Positions 16,365-25,009 of a stretch of DNA of 64,000 bases are shown here, piece by piece. The stretch's first letter is position 1; every line of letters starts with the position of its first letter. Location: the NCBI GenBank assembly GCA_038229715.1, contig JBBROD010000011.1, positions 8,555 through 72,554 on the forward strand, given 5' to 3'. This DNA is from JANMES01 sp038229715. GTDB taxonomy: Bacteria; Planctomycetota; Phycisphaerae; Tepidisphaerales; Tepidisphaeraceae. The notes under the pieces are model-generated. The model saw nothing but the letters and a program-made list of their open reading frames with translations, was not told where the DNA came from and did not search any database. The position numbers and the translations under genes were made by a program.

Positions 16365-16945
16365 TGTTCCTTCGTGACGAGCGTCGACCAAAGGATGAGC
16401 GCCGACCATGTGAACAGGAACATTGTGGTGGCGAGCGGTATTCGACCATAAACCCGCCGCGCAAACGCCAGCGTTAAGTAGAGGAAGCCCGCGTGCAGCG
16501 AGGGGAATGCGTTGTACGGCCCGTCGTATGCGAGCAACAACCGGTACATGCCGCTGGCGTGGTCAGTCACCGGGCGCGGGACTATAATCGGGCAAAAGAG
16601 GTAGAAGAGAAAGCAGACCGAGGCGAGAAACGTGAATCCGACCAGATACGTCTTCAGTTCCGCCCGCGTGGTCGCCAGCCACGGCAAGGTTGCGGTCAGC
16701 AAGTAAACGGACTGATAGACCCACACCCAGCGCGGATCGAACCCCGCCAGACGATCCAGCGCCGCGAGCGGCAATTCGCGAACTGGGAAAAATGCATGGT
16801 GTGCGAGAAAGACGTACGGTCCGCAGAAACAGGTGGTCAGCGCTATCAGCATGAACAGCTTGAGCCGCCAATGGGTAGCCAGCCGGTCCGCGATCGTCAA
16901 CCGGTTCTTAATGGATGATTCGGCCGGCGTACTTGTTTTCGACAT
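16253..16945 (-). CDS. PAP2-superfamily membrane phosphatase/phosphotransferase
   Basis: 230 aa with about six hydrophobic segments. The PAP2 catalytic signatures are recognisable: PIIVPRPVT (motif 1 region), NAFPSLHAGF (motif 2) and STLVTKEHYVVDLVAG (motif 3, with nucleophilic His). The order and spacing resemble the inositol-phosphoceramide synthase/Aur1-like branch, which transfers phospho head groups or dephosphorylates lipid phosphates. It is the last gene of the minus-strand arm and overlaps the desaturase gene by 38 bp. A lipid-linked product of the cluster is an inference from this gene and the desaturase. Confidence 0.8.
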   Translation of the reverse strand: MSKTSTPAESSIKNRLTIADRLATHWRLKLFMLIALTTCFCGPYVFLAHHAFFPVRELPLAALDRLAGFDPRWVWVYQSVYLLTATLPWLATTRAELKTYLVGFTFLASVCFLFYLFCPIIVPRPVTDHASGMYRLLLAYDGPYNAFPSLHAGFLYLTLAFARRVYGRIPLATTMFLFTWSALILWSTLVTKEHYVVDLVAGIALAAGCDAAAWSSRFRSVAAKSHFGLR

Positions 16946-17864
16946 GCTCTTCCGTCTTCTTCGGCCCGCGCCACATTTTCAGATAATACCACGGCAAAAA
17001 CCCACGATCCGTTTCCCCATCGGATTCCGCCAGTCGCGGCAAGTAAATCCACGGCACGGTCGGATGCTCGTGATGCGAACGATGCCAGTTGTGATTAAGC
17101 CACACTGCGTCAAGCGGGCGAAAAATGAACAGGTTCCGCGCGCCGCGGGTCACATGGCGCTCCGTTCCAAAATGATGCACGTACTGCATCGCCGACCACA
17201 TAAACCCAAACGTGCTGTATAGAGCCACATAGTGCCAGATAGGAATTCGCAGCCCCAAGACGATTGCGGTATGCAGGAGAATCGCCGCGAACCCTTCGAG
17301 CCAGATCCAGCGCAGGTAAGAGGGATTGAACGACTCCATAAATGCCGCCGAGGCACGATCGACTTTCATATGCCGTTCGATCTTGAAATGCTTGCGATCC
17401 AAGATGAACGGCGCGAACACGGCGATCACGTTGCTGCCAACGACCAAAACGTAGTAAAGGCCAGTGAGAATGCCCAGCCAGCAGAGCCATCGCCAAACGA
17501 GGTTGTCGCCCTCGAAGTAAAGATCAAAGGCTTCATCGTCCGAGCGGTTTCGCAGGTGGTGGCCGATGTGCCCCTGCCGCAGCAGGTGGAACGGCGCGGG
17601 GAACAACAGTGCCATGCCAGAGCCGGCGAGTTCGTTCAGTTTCGGATTCGCAAACAGCATCGCATGTTCGGCCTCATGAACTACTGAGTAGACGGAATTC
17701 ATCAGCAGGCCGAACACGATCGCCACGCCGGCAACCGCCCAGGGATTCTTAAGGTGCGCCGCAGCGATAAAACAGGCCGCGACGGCGAGGAGTTGCGCCG
17801 TGATGATCAAAGCGTTTGCGCGCGAGGGGATCGGGTCAGCCGTATCGGTTGGGTTTCTCTCCAT
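16908..17864 (-). CDS. Membrane fatty acid desaturase-type diiron enzyme
   Basis: 318 aa with several membrane segments and the three histidine boxes of the FA-desaturase superfamily: HEAEH near residue 65, HIGHH near residue 97, and HNWHRSHHEHP near residue 270. These ligate a membrane diiron site that desaturates or hydroxylates acyl chains or carotenoid-like lipids. The start at 17864 lies 11 bp after the AurF-like gene, so both are transcribed together with PAP2. There is no cytochrome b5 or ferredoxin domain, so an external electron donor is needed. Confidence 0.85.
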   Translation of the reverse strand: MERNPTDTADPIPSRANALIITAQLLAVAACFIAAAHLKNPWAVAGVAIVFGLLMNSVYSVVHEAEHAMLFANPKLNELAGSGMALLFPAPFHLLRQGHIGHHLRNRSDDEAFDLYFEGDNLVWRWLCWLGILTGLYYVLVVGSNVIAVFAPFILDRKHFKIERHMKVDRASAAFMESFNPSYLRWIWLEGFAAILLHTAIVLGLRIPIWHYVALYSTFGFMWSAMQYVHHFGTERHVTRGARNLFIFRPLDAVWLNHNWHRSHHEHPTVPWIYLPRLAESDGETDRGFLPWYYLKMWRGPKKTEEHVENKYAGRIIH

Positions 17865-17875
17865 GAGGTTTTTCC

Positions 17876-18838
17876 TCAGGCTTGGCCGCCCAAAGCTTCA
17901 AACGCAGCGCGTGCTGGCGCGATGCGGTCGATCAGGCCGAACGTAACAGGGTTCGATCGACGCGAGAAGATCATCTCACGATACGACGCGGACGTCGAGA
18001 GCTTTTCGAGCGCTTGCAACATAGCGGGTGTTTGGCCCGAGAGTTCGGTGAATTCCTCGCCCAATTGGCGAACGGCGCTCGCCGCGACGTTCACGGGCCG
18101 CAGCAGGAAGCGGTCGACCAGCGCCCGGAACAGTCGCACGTTCAACCGAAGCATCATCGGACTCAGGCGGGCGAGAAGATGTTCGAGAACCTGCCAATCG
18201 ATCTGGATGTGGCGCGCCTCGTCCTGGGCATGAAATCGATAGGCCGCGAGAAAACGTGGTTCGATCTGCACGTCGGCCTTCATCGTACGGCGGCCGATCT
18301 CCAGAGAGTGCTCTTCCAGCGCCAACACCGTCCAGATTGAGACCGGAAAAGCCGCCGGCCAATGGCCGATCGCGGCGATCAACAGCGTCGCCAGCGACGT
18401 AAGTCGGACCATGCGGACCTCGCTCGACGCATACCAAGCCGGCTCCGCCAGTCGGTTGAGTTTCGCCCAGATGTCGGCATGACGCTCTTCATCGGCGATA
18501 AAACCCGCCAGCAGGCCGCGCACGTCGGCCGGTAGCGAGGCCTCGTCCTGCAGTCGGCCGACCATCGTCTGCAGTGTACGCTCGAACATGCCGACGATTT
18601 CATTGGTGCAAAGGCCGACGAGTTGATTGTATCGGAGGCGGTGGGCGTGGGTCAGCGTCGCATAAACCGGTGTGTGGTAGAGGGGTGTGAGCGTTGGGCA
18701 CACGCACCACGCGGAGCGGTCGAACGGCGTAGACCAGTGGATGTCGGCTTCAACGAACTGGTGCGAAGCGGCATGGGCCTGAAGCTTCGCCGCCGCCATT
18801 GGCATTGCACGCGCGGGGCTCAGCATCTGATCGACCAT
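17876..18838 (-). CDS. AurF-like diiron N-oxygenase family protein
   Basis: 320 aa from the ATG at 18838; the longer frame from 18943 would invade the divergent gene. Diiron ligands of the p-aminobenzoate N-oxygenase (AurF) family are visible: NEIVGMFE, DEERHADIW, ALEEHSLEI and HAQDEARHIQIDW. AurF oxidises aryl amines to nitro compounds; relatives act on other amines or on carbon. It heads the minus-strand arm (AurF, desaturase, PAP2) and is only 45 bp from the divergent radical SAM operon, so a shared bidirectional promoter is likely. The substrate is unknown. Confidence 0.8.
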   Translation of the reverse strand: MVDQMLSPARAMPMAAAKLQAHAASHQFVEADIHWSTPFDRSAWCVCPTLTPLYHTPVYATLTHAHRLRYNQLVGLCTNEIVGMFERTLQTMVGRLQDEASLPADVRGLLAGFIADEERHADIWAKLNRLAEPAWYASSEVRMVRLTSLATLLIAAIGHWPAAFPVSIWTVLALEEHSLEIGRRTMKADVQIEPRFLAAYRFHAQDEARHIQIDWQVLEHLLARLSPMMLRLNVRLFRALVDRFLLRPVNVAASAVRQLGEEFTELSGQTPAMLQALEKLSTSASYREMIFSRRSNPVTFGLIDRIAPARAAFEALGGQA

Positions 18839-18883
18839 GATCAGCGATTGTATGTCGCACAGCCGCCCCGGTACAATGACGCC

Positions 18884-20287
18884 ATGCCGCAGGGGAAGAT
18901 TCGTGTCGCACTGATCTCGCCGAAGGGTCCGCTCTACCGGCATCGCAGTGGAATCTTTCGCAAATCGCTGCGATACCAGCCTCTGACACTCACCACTTTA
19001 GCTGCGCTTGTTCCTCCGGAATTGAACATCGAATTACAGTTGATCGACGAGGGAATCGAGGACGTGCCGGACGATCTGCGGGCCGACCTCGTCGGGCTCA
19101 CAGTCATCACCGGTACTGCCCCGCGGGCCTACGAGTTGTCCCGCCGCTTCCGCGAGCGCGGCATGAAAGTCGTCCTCGGAGGGCCGCACGTAACGCTCAT
19201 TCCCGACGACGCTCAGCCGCACGCTGACGCCGTTGTCACCGGCTATGCCGAAGACACTTGGCCCCAGTTGCTGCGCGATTTCGCCGCCGGCCAGCTTCGG
19301 CCGCGCTACAGCCAGTCGCCAGACCTCGATCTAGCCGATCGGCCGTTTCCAAAGCGCGAGTTGCTGCCGGGCGGTCGCTACCTCACGAACAACGTCTTCG
19401 AGGCCACGCGCGGCTGTGTTCACAACTGCGATTTCTGCGTCGTGCCGACCGCCTGGGGGCGCAAGCCGCTGCAAAAGCCCGTGGAAGACGTCATCGCCGA
19501 CATCCGCATGCACGGCGCGAAGAAGTTGATTTTCGTCGATCTCAATTTGATTTCCGATCGCGAGTACGCCGCACGCCTGTTCATGGCCCTCGTGCCGCTA
19601 AAGGTCCAGTGGTACGGATTGACGACGGTATTGATCGCCGATGATCTCCCTTTGCTGGAACTGGCCTCACAAAGCGGCTGCCGCGGGCTATTGATGGGGC
19701 TTGAGTCGATCTCGCCGGAAAATTTACGTCACAGCCGCAAGGGCTTTAACTCGCCGGACGAATACGCCCGCGTCGTAAAGCGGTTGCACGAACACGGCAT
19801 CGCGCTTCAGGGGTGTTTTGTCTTCGGGCTGGACGAGGATCGGCCGGACATCTTTTTGAAGACGGCCCAGTTCGCCGTCGACGCCAAGATCGACCTGCCG
19901 CGATTTGCGATCGTCACGCCATTTCCTAATACGGGTCTGTACAAGCGGCTGACGAGCGAGGGACGCATCCTGACGCACAACTGGGAACTCTACGACGGGC
20001 AGCACGTCGTCTTTCAGCCGGCGCGGATGAGTGCCGGCGACCTGCTGCAAGGCACGGAGATCGCGTGGAAGCACGCATACAGTCTTAAGTCCATCGCCTC
20101 GCGGATTCGCCACTCCCCCGCGCCTTGGCCGGTACGGTTGGGCACGAATCTTGGCTATCGCTTTTACGCCAACCACCTCAGCCGATTTTACAACTGCGAC
20201 TGGATCATCGGCCGATCGCACGGCGGCGGTACGACAGCCGAAGAGCCGAAACTCGTCCCACTTACCAAAGCGGCGGGCAAGCGATGA
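18884..20287 (+). CDS. B12-binding-domain radical SAM protein (first of two)
   Basis: 467 aa from 18884. Residues ~5-150 form a cobalamin-binding Rossmann-like domain (VALISPKG, ADLVGLTVITGTAPRAYEL, VVLGGPHVTLIPDDA). The radical SAM domain follows with the 4Fe-4S ligands C178-x3-C182-x2-C185 (RGCVHNCDFC). FVDLNL, GLMGLESISPENL and CFVFGLDEDRPDIF are typical of the class B methyltransferase or lipid-modifying group (HpnP-like relatives). No DxHxxG B12 base-off motif was seen. It overlaps the next radical SAM gene by 4 bp and starts a five-gene operon. Role inferred: methylation or C-C bond chemistry on the cluster product. Confidence 0.85.
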   Translation: MPQGKIRVALISPKGPLYRHRSGIFRKSLRYQPLTLTTLAALVPPELNIELQLIDEGIEDVPDDLRADLVGLTVITGTAPRAYELSRRFRERGMKVVLGGPHVTLIPDDAQPHADAVVTGYAEDTWPQLLRDFAAGQLRPRYSQSPDLDLADRPFPKRELLPGGRYLTNNVFEATRGCVHNCDFCVVPTAWGRKPLQKPVEDVIADIRMHGAKKLIFVDLNLISDREYAARLFMALVPLKVQWYGLTTVLIADDLPLLELASQSGCRGLLMGLESISPENLRHSRKGFNSPDEYARVVKRLHEHGIALQGCFVFGLDEDRPDIFLKTAQFAVDAKIDLPRFAIVTPFPNTGLYKRLTSEGRILTHNWELYDGQHVVFQPARMSAGDLLQGTEIAWKHAYSLKSIASRIRHSPAPWPVRLGTNLGYRFYANHLSRFYNCDWIIGRSHGGGTTAEEPKLVPLTKAAGKR

Positions 20288-21639
20288 AAGTCACGATCAT
20301 CCACCCGTGCATCGGTCGCCGGCCTGGCCAGAAATACATTCGCACGTGGCAGATGGAGCCGCTGCCCGCCGCAACACTCGCCGGGCTTACACCGAAGGAC
20401 ATCGATGTCCGATTCTACGATGATCGGATGGAGATCATCCCGTTCGACGAGCCGACCGATCTGGTGGCGATCAGCGTCGAAACCTACACCGCCAAGCGCG
20501 CGTACCAGATCGCGTCGGAGTACCGCAGGCGCGGCGTGCCTGTAGTAATGGGCGGGTTTCACGCAACACTCGTTCCCGACGAGGTGGCACGTTACGCAGA
20601 AGCCGTGGTTGTCGGCGAAGCCGAGGAATCGTGGCCACGGCTGATCGACGACGCCCGGCACGGGAAGCTGCAGAAGCTCTACCGCTCCGCCAGCCGCCCG
20701 TCGCTAGCCAACCTCCGACCGGAGCGAAGTATCTTCCGCGGCAAACGGTATCTGCCGATTGGACTGGTCGAAGCCGGGCGCGGGTGCCATTTCAAATGTG
20801 AATTCTGCGCGGTTCAGACGATTTTCAACGCAACCCAGACGCGCCGACCGATCGACCGGATCATCGAAGAAGTCGAGTCGATCAAGCGCGACAAGAATCT
20901 CTTCTTTTTCGTCGATGACAACATCACATCCAATCTCGAACAGGCCAAAGAATTTCTTCGGGCGTTGATCCCATGCAACATCCGCTGGGTAAGCCAGGCC
21001 AGCATCAACGCCGCCCACGATGAGGAGTTTCTTGACCTGCTGGTTCGCGCCGGCTGCAAGGGCGTGCTGATCGGGTTCGAGAGTCTGAACCCTGCCAATT
21101 TGAAGGACATGAACAAATCCTTTAACACCATGCGTGGCGGCTTCGACAAGTCGCTCGCCAACCTGCGTCGTCACCAGATTCGGGTCTACGGCACGTTCAT
21201 CTTCGGCTACGACCTTGATACGCCCGAAAGCTTCGCGCCGACCGTGGATTTTGCCAACGAACACGCGATGTACATTGCCGCGTTCAATCACCTCACCCCC
21301 TTTCCCGGCACACCGTTATACGAGCGACTGAAACGCGAAGGACGGATGCGTTATGAAGCGTGGTGGCTTGATGAACGATACAGCTATAACGAAATCCCAT
21401 TCGCGCCGGCAGGGATGGACCCGGAAACGCTCCGCCTGGGCTGTATCGAATCGCGCCGGGCGTTTTATTCTTGGCCCGGAATCATGCGTCGGAGCATGGA
21501 CAAGGTGAATCGAAGTGACTTTTTCATGTGGCGGAATTTCTACCTCATCAACGCCCTGCACCGCAGCGACGTGAGCGCCCGCGACCATTACCCGCTGGGC
21601 GACATGACATGGCAAGGCGATCTGCTTCAAGCCAACTGA
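20284..21639 (+). CDS. B12-binding-domain radical SAM protein (second of two)
   Basis: 451 aa; ATGA overlap with the previous gene sets the start at 20284. The N-terminal B12-like domain (DLVAISVETYTAKRAYQIA, VVMGGFHATLVPDE) is followed by the cluster ligands C168-x3-C172-x2-C175 (RGCHFKCEFC) and by FFVDDNITSN, GVLIGFESLNPANL and GTFIFGYDLDTPESF. It shares domain order with the first radical SAM protein but is clearly diverged, so the two probably catalyse consecutive or different steps rather than being a recent duplication. It overlaps the acyltransferase gene by one base (TGATG). Confidence 0.85.
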   Translation: MKVTIIHPCIGRRPGQKYIRTWQMEPLPAATLAGLTPKDIDVRFYDDRMEIIPFDEPTDLVAISVETYTAKRAYQIASEYRRRGVPVVMGGFHATLVPDEVARYAEAVVVGEAEESWPRLIDDARHGKLQKLYRSASRPSLANLRPERSIFRGKRYLPIGLVEAGRGCHFKCEFCAVQTIFNATQTRRPIDRIIEEVESIKRDKNLFFFVDDNITSNLEQAKEFLRALIPCNIRWVSQASINAAHDEEFLDLLVRAGCKGVLIGFESLNPANLKDMNKSFNTMRGGFDKSLANLRRHQIRVYGTFIFGYDLDTPESFAPTVDFANEHAMYIAAFNHLTPFPGTPLYERLKREGRMRYEAWWLDERYSYNEIPFAPAGMDPETLRLGCIESRRAFYSWPGIMRRSMDKVNRSDFFMWRNFYLINALHRSDVSARDHYPLGDMTWQGDLLQAN

Positions 21640-22796
21640 TGGCCGACGATCCATCTAAGATTCGATTCGCCGTTGCCGACGATTCGCACGACGCAGGCAT
21701 CAGGCAGTTGCTGCGCGACACGCCCATGCCCGGCGACATCGCGATCTCCATGCAACGCGAACCCAATTACTTCGCGGCGGCACGGGCGGAAGGTGGCGAG
21801 CACCACGCGATCGTCGCAATCAATCCGGCTGGCCGGATCGTCTGCACCGGCGGCGTTTCAATCCGCGAGCGGTATTACAACGGCACTCTTCGTCGCGTCG
21901 GTTATCTAGGCCAACTGCGTCTCGCCGCCTCACACGCCGGGCGGTTTGACGTAATACGGCGCGGCTACCGGTTGTTTCGCGAGATTCTGCCGACACTGAA
22001 TCTTCATACCTGCTTTACAAGCATCGCCGCCGACAACACACGGGCGCAGCAATTTTTGGAAAGAGGCCTGGCAGGCCTGCCAAGGTATGAGTTTGTCGGT
22101 GATCTCGTCACGTTGATGCTATCGACCTCGCCATCATTGCTCGTCGGATGCTCACTTTCAGCTAGGGCACGTTCTATCTTGCGTAATGAGGGACTCCAAC
22201 TCGCGCAAGGCATCGGCAACCGGCTCTCGGAGCTGGTGGACTTGGTGAACCGCCAGGCATCGACCTTTCAATTTGCCCCCGCCTGGCGTCGCGACGAACT
22301 ATCGCAACTCCTATCCGGTGGTCAGATAAGTGAAAACAGTTTCCGCGTGCTGTCCGACGAGACAGGCCCAATCGCATGTGCGGCGCTGTGGGACCAGAGG
22401 CAGGTCAAGCAGGTCGTCGTCAATGCGTACTCATCGCGGATGCAAATCGCTCGTCCGTTCTATAACCTGTTTGCCGAACTCGCCGGGCGAATGCCGCTGC
22501 CTGCCGCCGGGCAACCGATCCAATTGGGATTTGTTGCACCGCTGGCGGTTCCGGCCGACCAGCCGGAGTGGCTCGTCCAACTCTTGCGGCTTGTGTCCGC
22601 ATCGGCGCGCTCGGCCGGCATCACGGCGATGACGGTCGGCTTCGACGCGCGTGATCCAAGGCTTGCCCACTTGGTGCGGAATTTTCGGTCACGCCTCTAC
22701 CGTACGCGGCTTTACACGGTAACTTGGCAGGATCAACCGCCCGTTACCGAACCGCTCGACGGCCGGCTTCTTTATCCCGAGGTAGCCCTGCTGTGA
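21639..22796 (+). CDS. GNAT-type N-acetyltransferase-like protein, long form
   Basis: 385 aa. The N-terminal ~150 residues look like a GNAT domain (RFAVADDSHDAGIRQLLRD, AIVAINPAGRIVCTGG, GYLGQLRLAASHAGR, TCFTSIAADNTRAQQFLERG). The C-terminal ~200 residues contain a second, diverged alpha/beta section (SFRVLSDETGPIACAALWD, AMTVGFDARDPRLAHL) that may be another GNAT-like fold. Such proteins move an acyl group from CoA or a carrier to an amine. It is embedded with one- and four-base overlaps between the second radical SAM gene and another small acyltransferase-like gene, so co-translation is likely. The specific acyl donor and acceptor are unknown. Confidence 0.7.
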   Translation: MADDPSKIRFAVADDSHDAGIRQLLRDTPMPGDIAISMQREPNYFAAARAEGGEHHAIVAINPAGRIVCTGGVSIRERYYNGTLRRVGYLGQLRLAASHAGRFDVIRRGYRLFREILPTLNLHTCFTSIAADNTRAQQFLERGLAGLPRYEFVGDLVTLMLSTSPSLLVGCSLSARARSILRNEGLQLAQGIGNRLSELVDLVNRQASTFQFAPAWRRDELSQLLSGGQISENSFRVLSDETGPIACAALWDQRQVKQVVVNAYSSRMQIARPFYNLFAELAGRMPLPAAGQPIQLGFVAPLAVPADQPEWLVQLLRLVSASARSAGITAMTVGFDARDPRLAHLVRNFRSRLYRTRLYTVTWQDQPPVTEPLDGRLLYPEVALL

Positions 22797-23497
22797 CCGG
22801 ACGACTTATTGAACGCGGCAGACTCTCGGACGCCGACCGCACGGCTATGTTCACGCTATTCGATGCTCATTTCGATGGCGTTACTCGCGGACAATTTGAT
22901 CGTGATCTTGAGCACAAAAACTGGGTCGTTCTAATCGAGCTGAACGACATCCTTCTGGGCTTTTCAACCATTCTGGCGTTCGAGACGCATGCCGCCGGCG
23001 AGTTGCTCACGGTGATTTACTCCGGTGATACGATCGTCGCGCCCGCCGCATGGGGTTCGGCCGCGTTCCCGCGCGCCTGGATTCATGCCGTCTATGACAT
23101 TCGACGACTACACCCGAATGGGCGACTTATCTGGTTGTTGTTGACCTCGGGTTTTCGTACCTATCGATTCCTGCCGGTCTTCTGGCTCCAGTTTTACCCG
23201 CGTTTCGACGAGGCAACGCCGCCCGCCTGGCAAAGCCTGATTGACGGACTGGCCGATCGACTGTTCGGCTCCGGCTACGACGCGTCGACCGGTCGAGTCG
23301 TTTTTGATAATCCCCAGCAGCTTCGGGGGCAGTTGCGTAACGTACCTGAGAGTCGAGCCATCGATCCGCATGTTGCGTTTTTTCTCTCACAAAATCCACG
23401 GCACGCCCGAGGTGACGAACTGGTCTGCGCAGCGGAACTATCACCCGACAACCTTACGCCCGCCGGCCGACGAGTCGTCTACGGGGCCAAGCGATGA
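22793..23497 (+). CDS. Acyltransferase-like protein of unknown function (GNAT-like)
   Basis: 234 aa, starting at a GTG (22793) that overlaps the previous stop by four bases. It begins RGRLSDADRTAMFTLFDAHF, followed by WVVLIELNDILLGFSTILAF, VIYSGDTIVAP and GRLIWLLLTSGFRTYRFLPVFW. The order of strands suggests a GNAT-related fold, but no confident family can be named. It has no signal peptide. Position between the long GNAT gene and the GH3 gene, with overlaps on both sides, places it firmly in the radical SAM operon and argues that it is needed for the same product. Confidence 0.55.
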   Translation: MTGRLIERGRLSDADRTAMFTLFDAHFDGVTRGQFDRDLEHKNWVVLIELNDILLGFSTILAFETHAAGELLTVIYSGDTIVAPAAWGSAAFPRAWIHAVYDIRRLHPNGRLIWLLLTSGFRTYRFLPVFWLQFYPRFDEATPPAWQSLIDGLADRLFGSGYDASTGRVVFDNPQQLRGQLRNVPESRAIDPHVAFFLSQNPRHARGDELVCAAELSPDNLTPAGRRVVYGAKR

Positions 23498-24957
23498 ACC
23501 TACTGGCCGCGGCTGCCAACTCGGCATGGGCGATCAGCAACCTCCCGGCGTGGTGGGCATTCCGCCGATCGCTCCTCAATCCGAAAGCTGCACAAGAAAA
23601 GGTATTGCGCGCGATCTTAATCCGTGCCGCTCAAACAGACTTCGGCCGTGAACACGATTTTGCAAGCATCAAAACTTACGAGGACTTCTGCACGCGCGTT
23701 CCGCTGCGGGATTATGGTGAACTGGAACCGTTGATCGATCGCGTGCGCCGGGGCGATCAGCGCGTTCTGACTGGAGAACGCGTAACCCGTCTGGCCACGA
23801 CCGGCGGCACAAGCGGCGCACAAAAGTTGATCCCCTACACGCCGGCGCTTCAGGCCGAATTCAACCGGGCCATAGCGCCTTGGATTGTCGATCTGTTCCT
23901 TTCCTGCCCGTCATTGATCGCCGGGCCGGCGTATTGGTCGATCAGCCCCGTCGCCCGAACGCCCAATAGCGACGCGTCCGTCCCCATCGGATTTGAAGAC
24001 GACAGCGAATACCTCGGCGGCCTGCGGCGGCGGCTTGTGGACGCGGTGATGGCCGTCCCCTCGTCGGTGCGGCATGCGCCCTCAATCGAGGAGTGGCGAC
24101 GTCAGACGATTCACCATCTCGTACTTTGCCGCGACCTTCGACTCATCTCCGTGTGGCACCCGTCTTTTCTAACACTGTTGCTCGATCACCTACCCGCTCC
24201 GCCGAGCGAGATTTGGCCGGAACTTCGAGCGGTGAGTTGCTGGACCGATGGCCATTCCGAACTTGCGTCAAAAGAACTCGGCAATCGGCTGCTTGGCGTA
24301 ACGATTCAGCCAAAGGGGTTGATCGCGACCGAGGGCATCGTCTCGATCCCGTTCCGCGGGAAGTGGCCTTTGGCAATTAGATCCCATTTCCTTGAGTTCG
24401 TCGCCCATGACGGCGTCGTGCTGCGATCTCACGAGCTGATACAGGGCAATGCTTACGAAGTTTGCCTGACCACCTCTGGCGGCTTGTACCGCTATCGATT
24501 AAACGATGTGATCCTTGTCGACGGCTTCGTCGGCCAAACACCTTCCGTCCGCTTCATCGGAAAGTCCCGCCACATTTCGGACCTATTCGGCGAGAAGCTG
24601 AGCGAGGTATTCGTCGGGCAGGTCTTGCGCACGCTGAAGGCAAAACTCACGGCTGACTGGACTTTCGCGATGCTTGCGCCCGACGGGAATGCGTATACCC
24701 TGTTCATCGAGGGCACAAGCCCGCCGCAGTTGGCCTGCTTGCTCGACGATGCGCTCCGCGCCAATTCGCAATACGCTTACTGCCGCGACCTTGGTCAGCT
24801 GACCACTCCAAGGATTTTTAGAATATCGACCAGCGCGGCCAATGCGTTTGCTTCGAGGCTTACTTCTGCTCATCAGCGTTTTGGAGACATTAAGCCAACA
24901 GGCCTAAGCTCGTTGCACGGATGGGATCAACACTTCGCGGGCCAATATCTTGAGTGA
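23494..24957 (+). CDS. GH3 (auxin-responsive promoter) family acid-amido synthetase
   Basis: 487 aa; ATGA overlap gives the start at 23494. The GH3 family layout is clear: AAQTDFGREHDFASI and VPLRDYGELEPLIDRV near the N-terminus, the adenylation P-loop TTGGTSGAQKLIPYT, PKGLIATEGIVSIPF, TTSGGLYRYRLNDVILV and FIGKSRHISDLFGEKLSE. GH3 enzymes adenylate a carboxylic acid and pass it to an amine, forming an amide; bacterial members occur in specialised-metabolite clusters. As the last gene of the operon it may join an acid made by the oxidative enzymes to an amino group. The C-terminal swivelling domain is present. Confidence 0.9.
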   Translation: MNLLAAAANSAWAISNLPAWWAFRRSLLNPKAAQEKVLRAILIRAAQTDFGREHDFASIKTYEDFCTRVPLRDYGELEPLIDRVRRGDQRVLTGERVTRLATTGGTSGAQKLIPYTPALQAEFNRAIAPWIVDLFLSCPSLIAGPAYWSISPVARTPNSDASVPIGFEDDSEYLGGLRRRLVDAVMAVPSSVRHAPSIEEWRRQTIHHLVLCRDLRLISVWHPSFLTLLLDHLPAPPSEIWPELRAVSCWTDGHSELASKELGNRLLGVTIQPKGLIATEGIVSIPFRGKWPLAIRSHFLEFVAHDGVVLRSHELIQGNAYEVCLTTSGGLYRYRLNDVILVDGFVGQTPSVRFIGKSRHISDLFGEKLSEVFVGQVLRTLKAKLTADWTFAMLAPDGNAYTLFIEGTSPPQLACLLDDALRANSQYAYCRDLGQLTTPRIFRISTSAANAFASRLTSAHQRFGDIKPTGLSSLHGWDQHFAGQYLE

Positions 24958-25009
24958 GATACCAAAAGAACCGCTCGCGATGGTGTTCCACCACCCCTAC
25001 CACCTTCTA

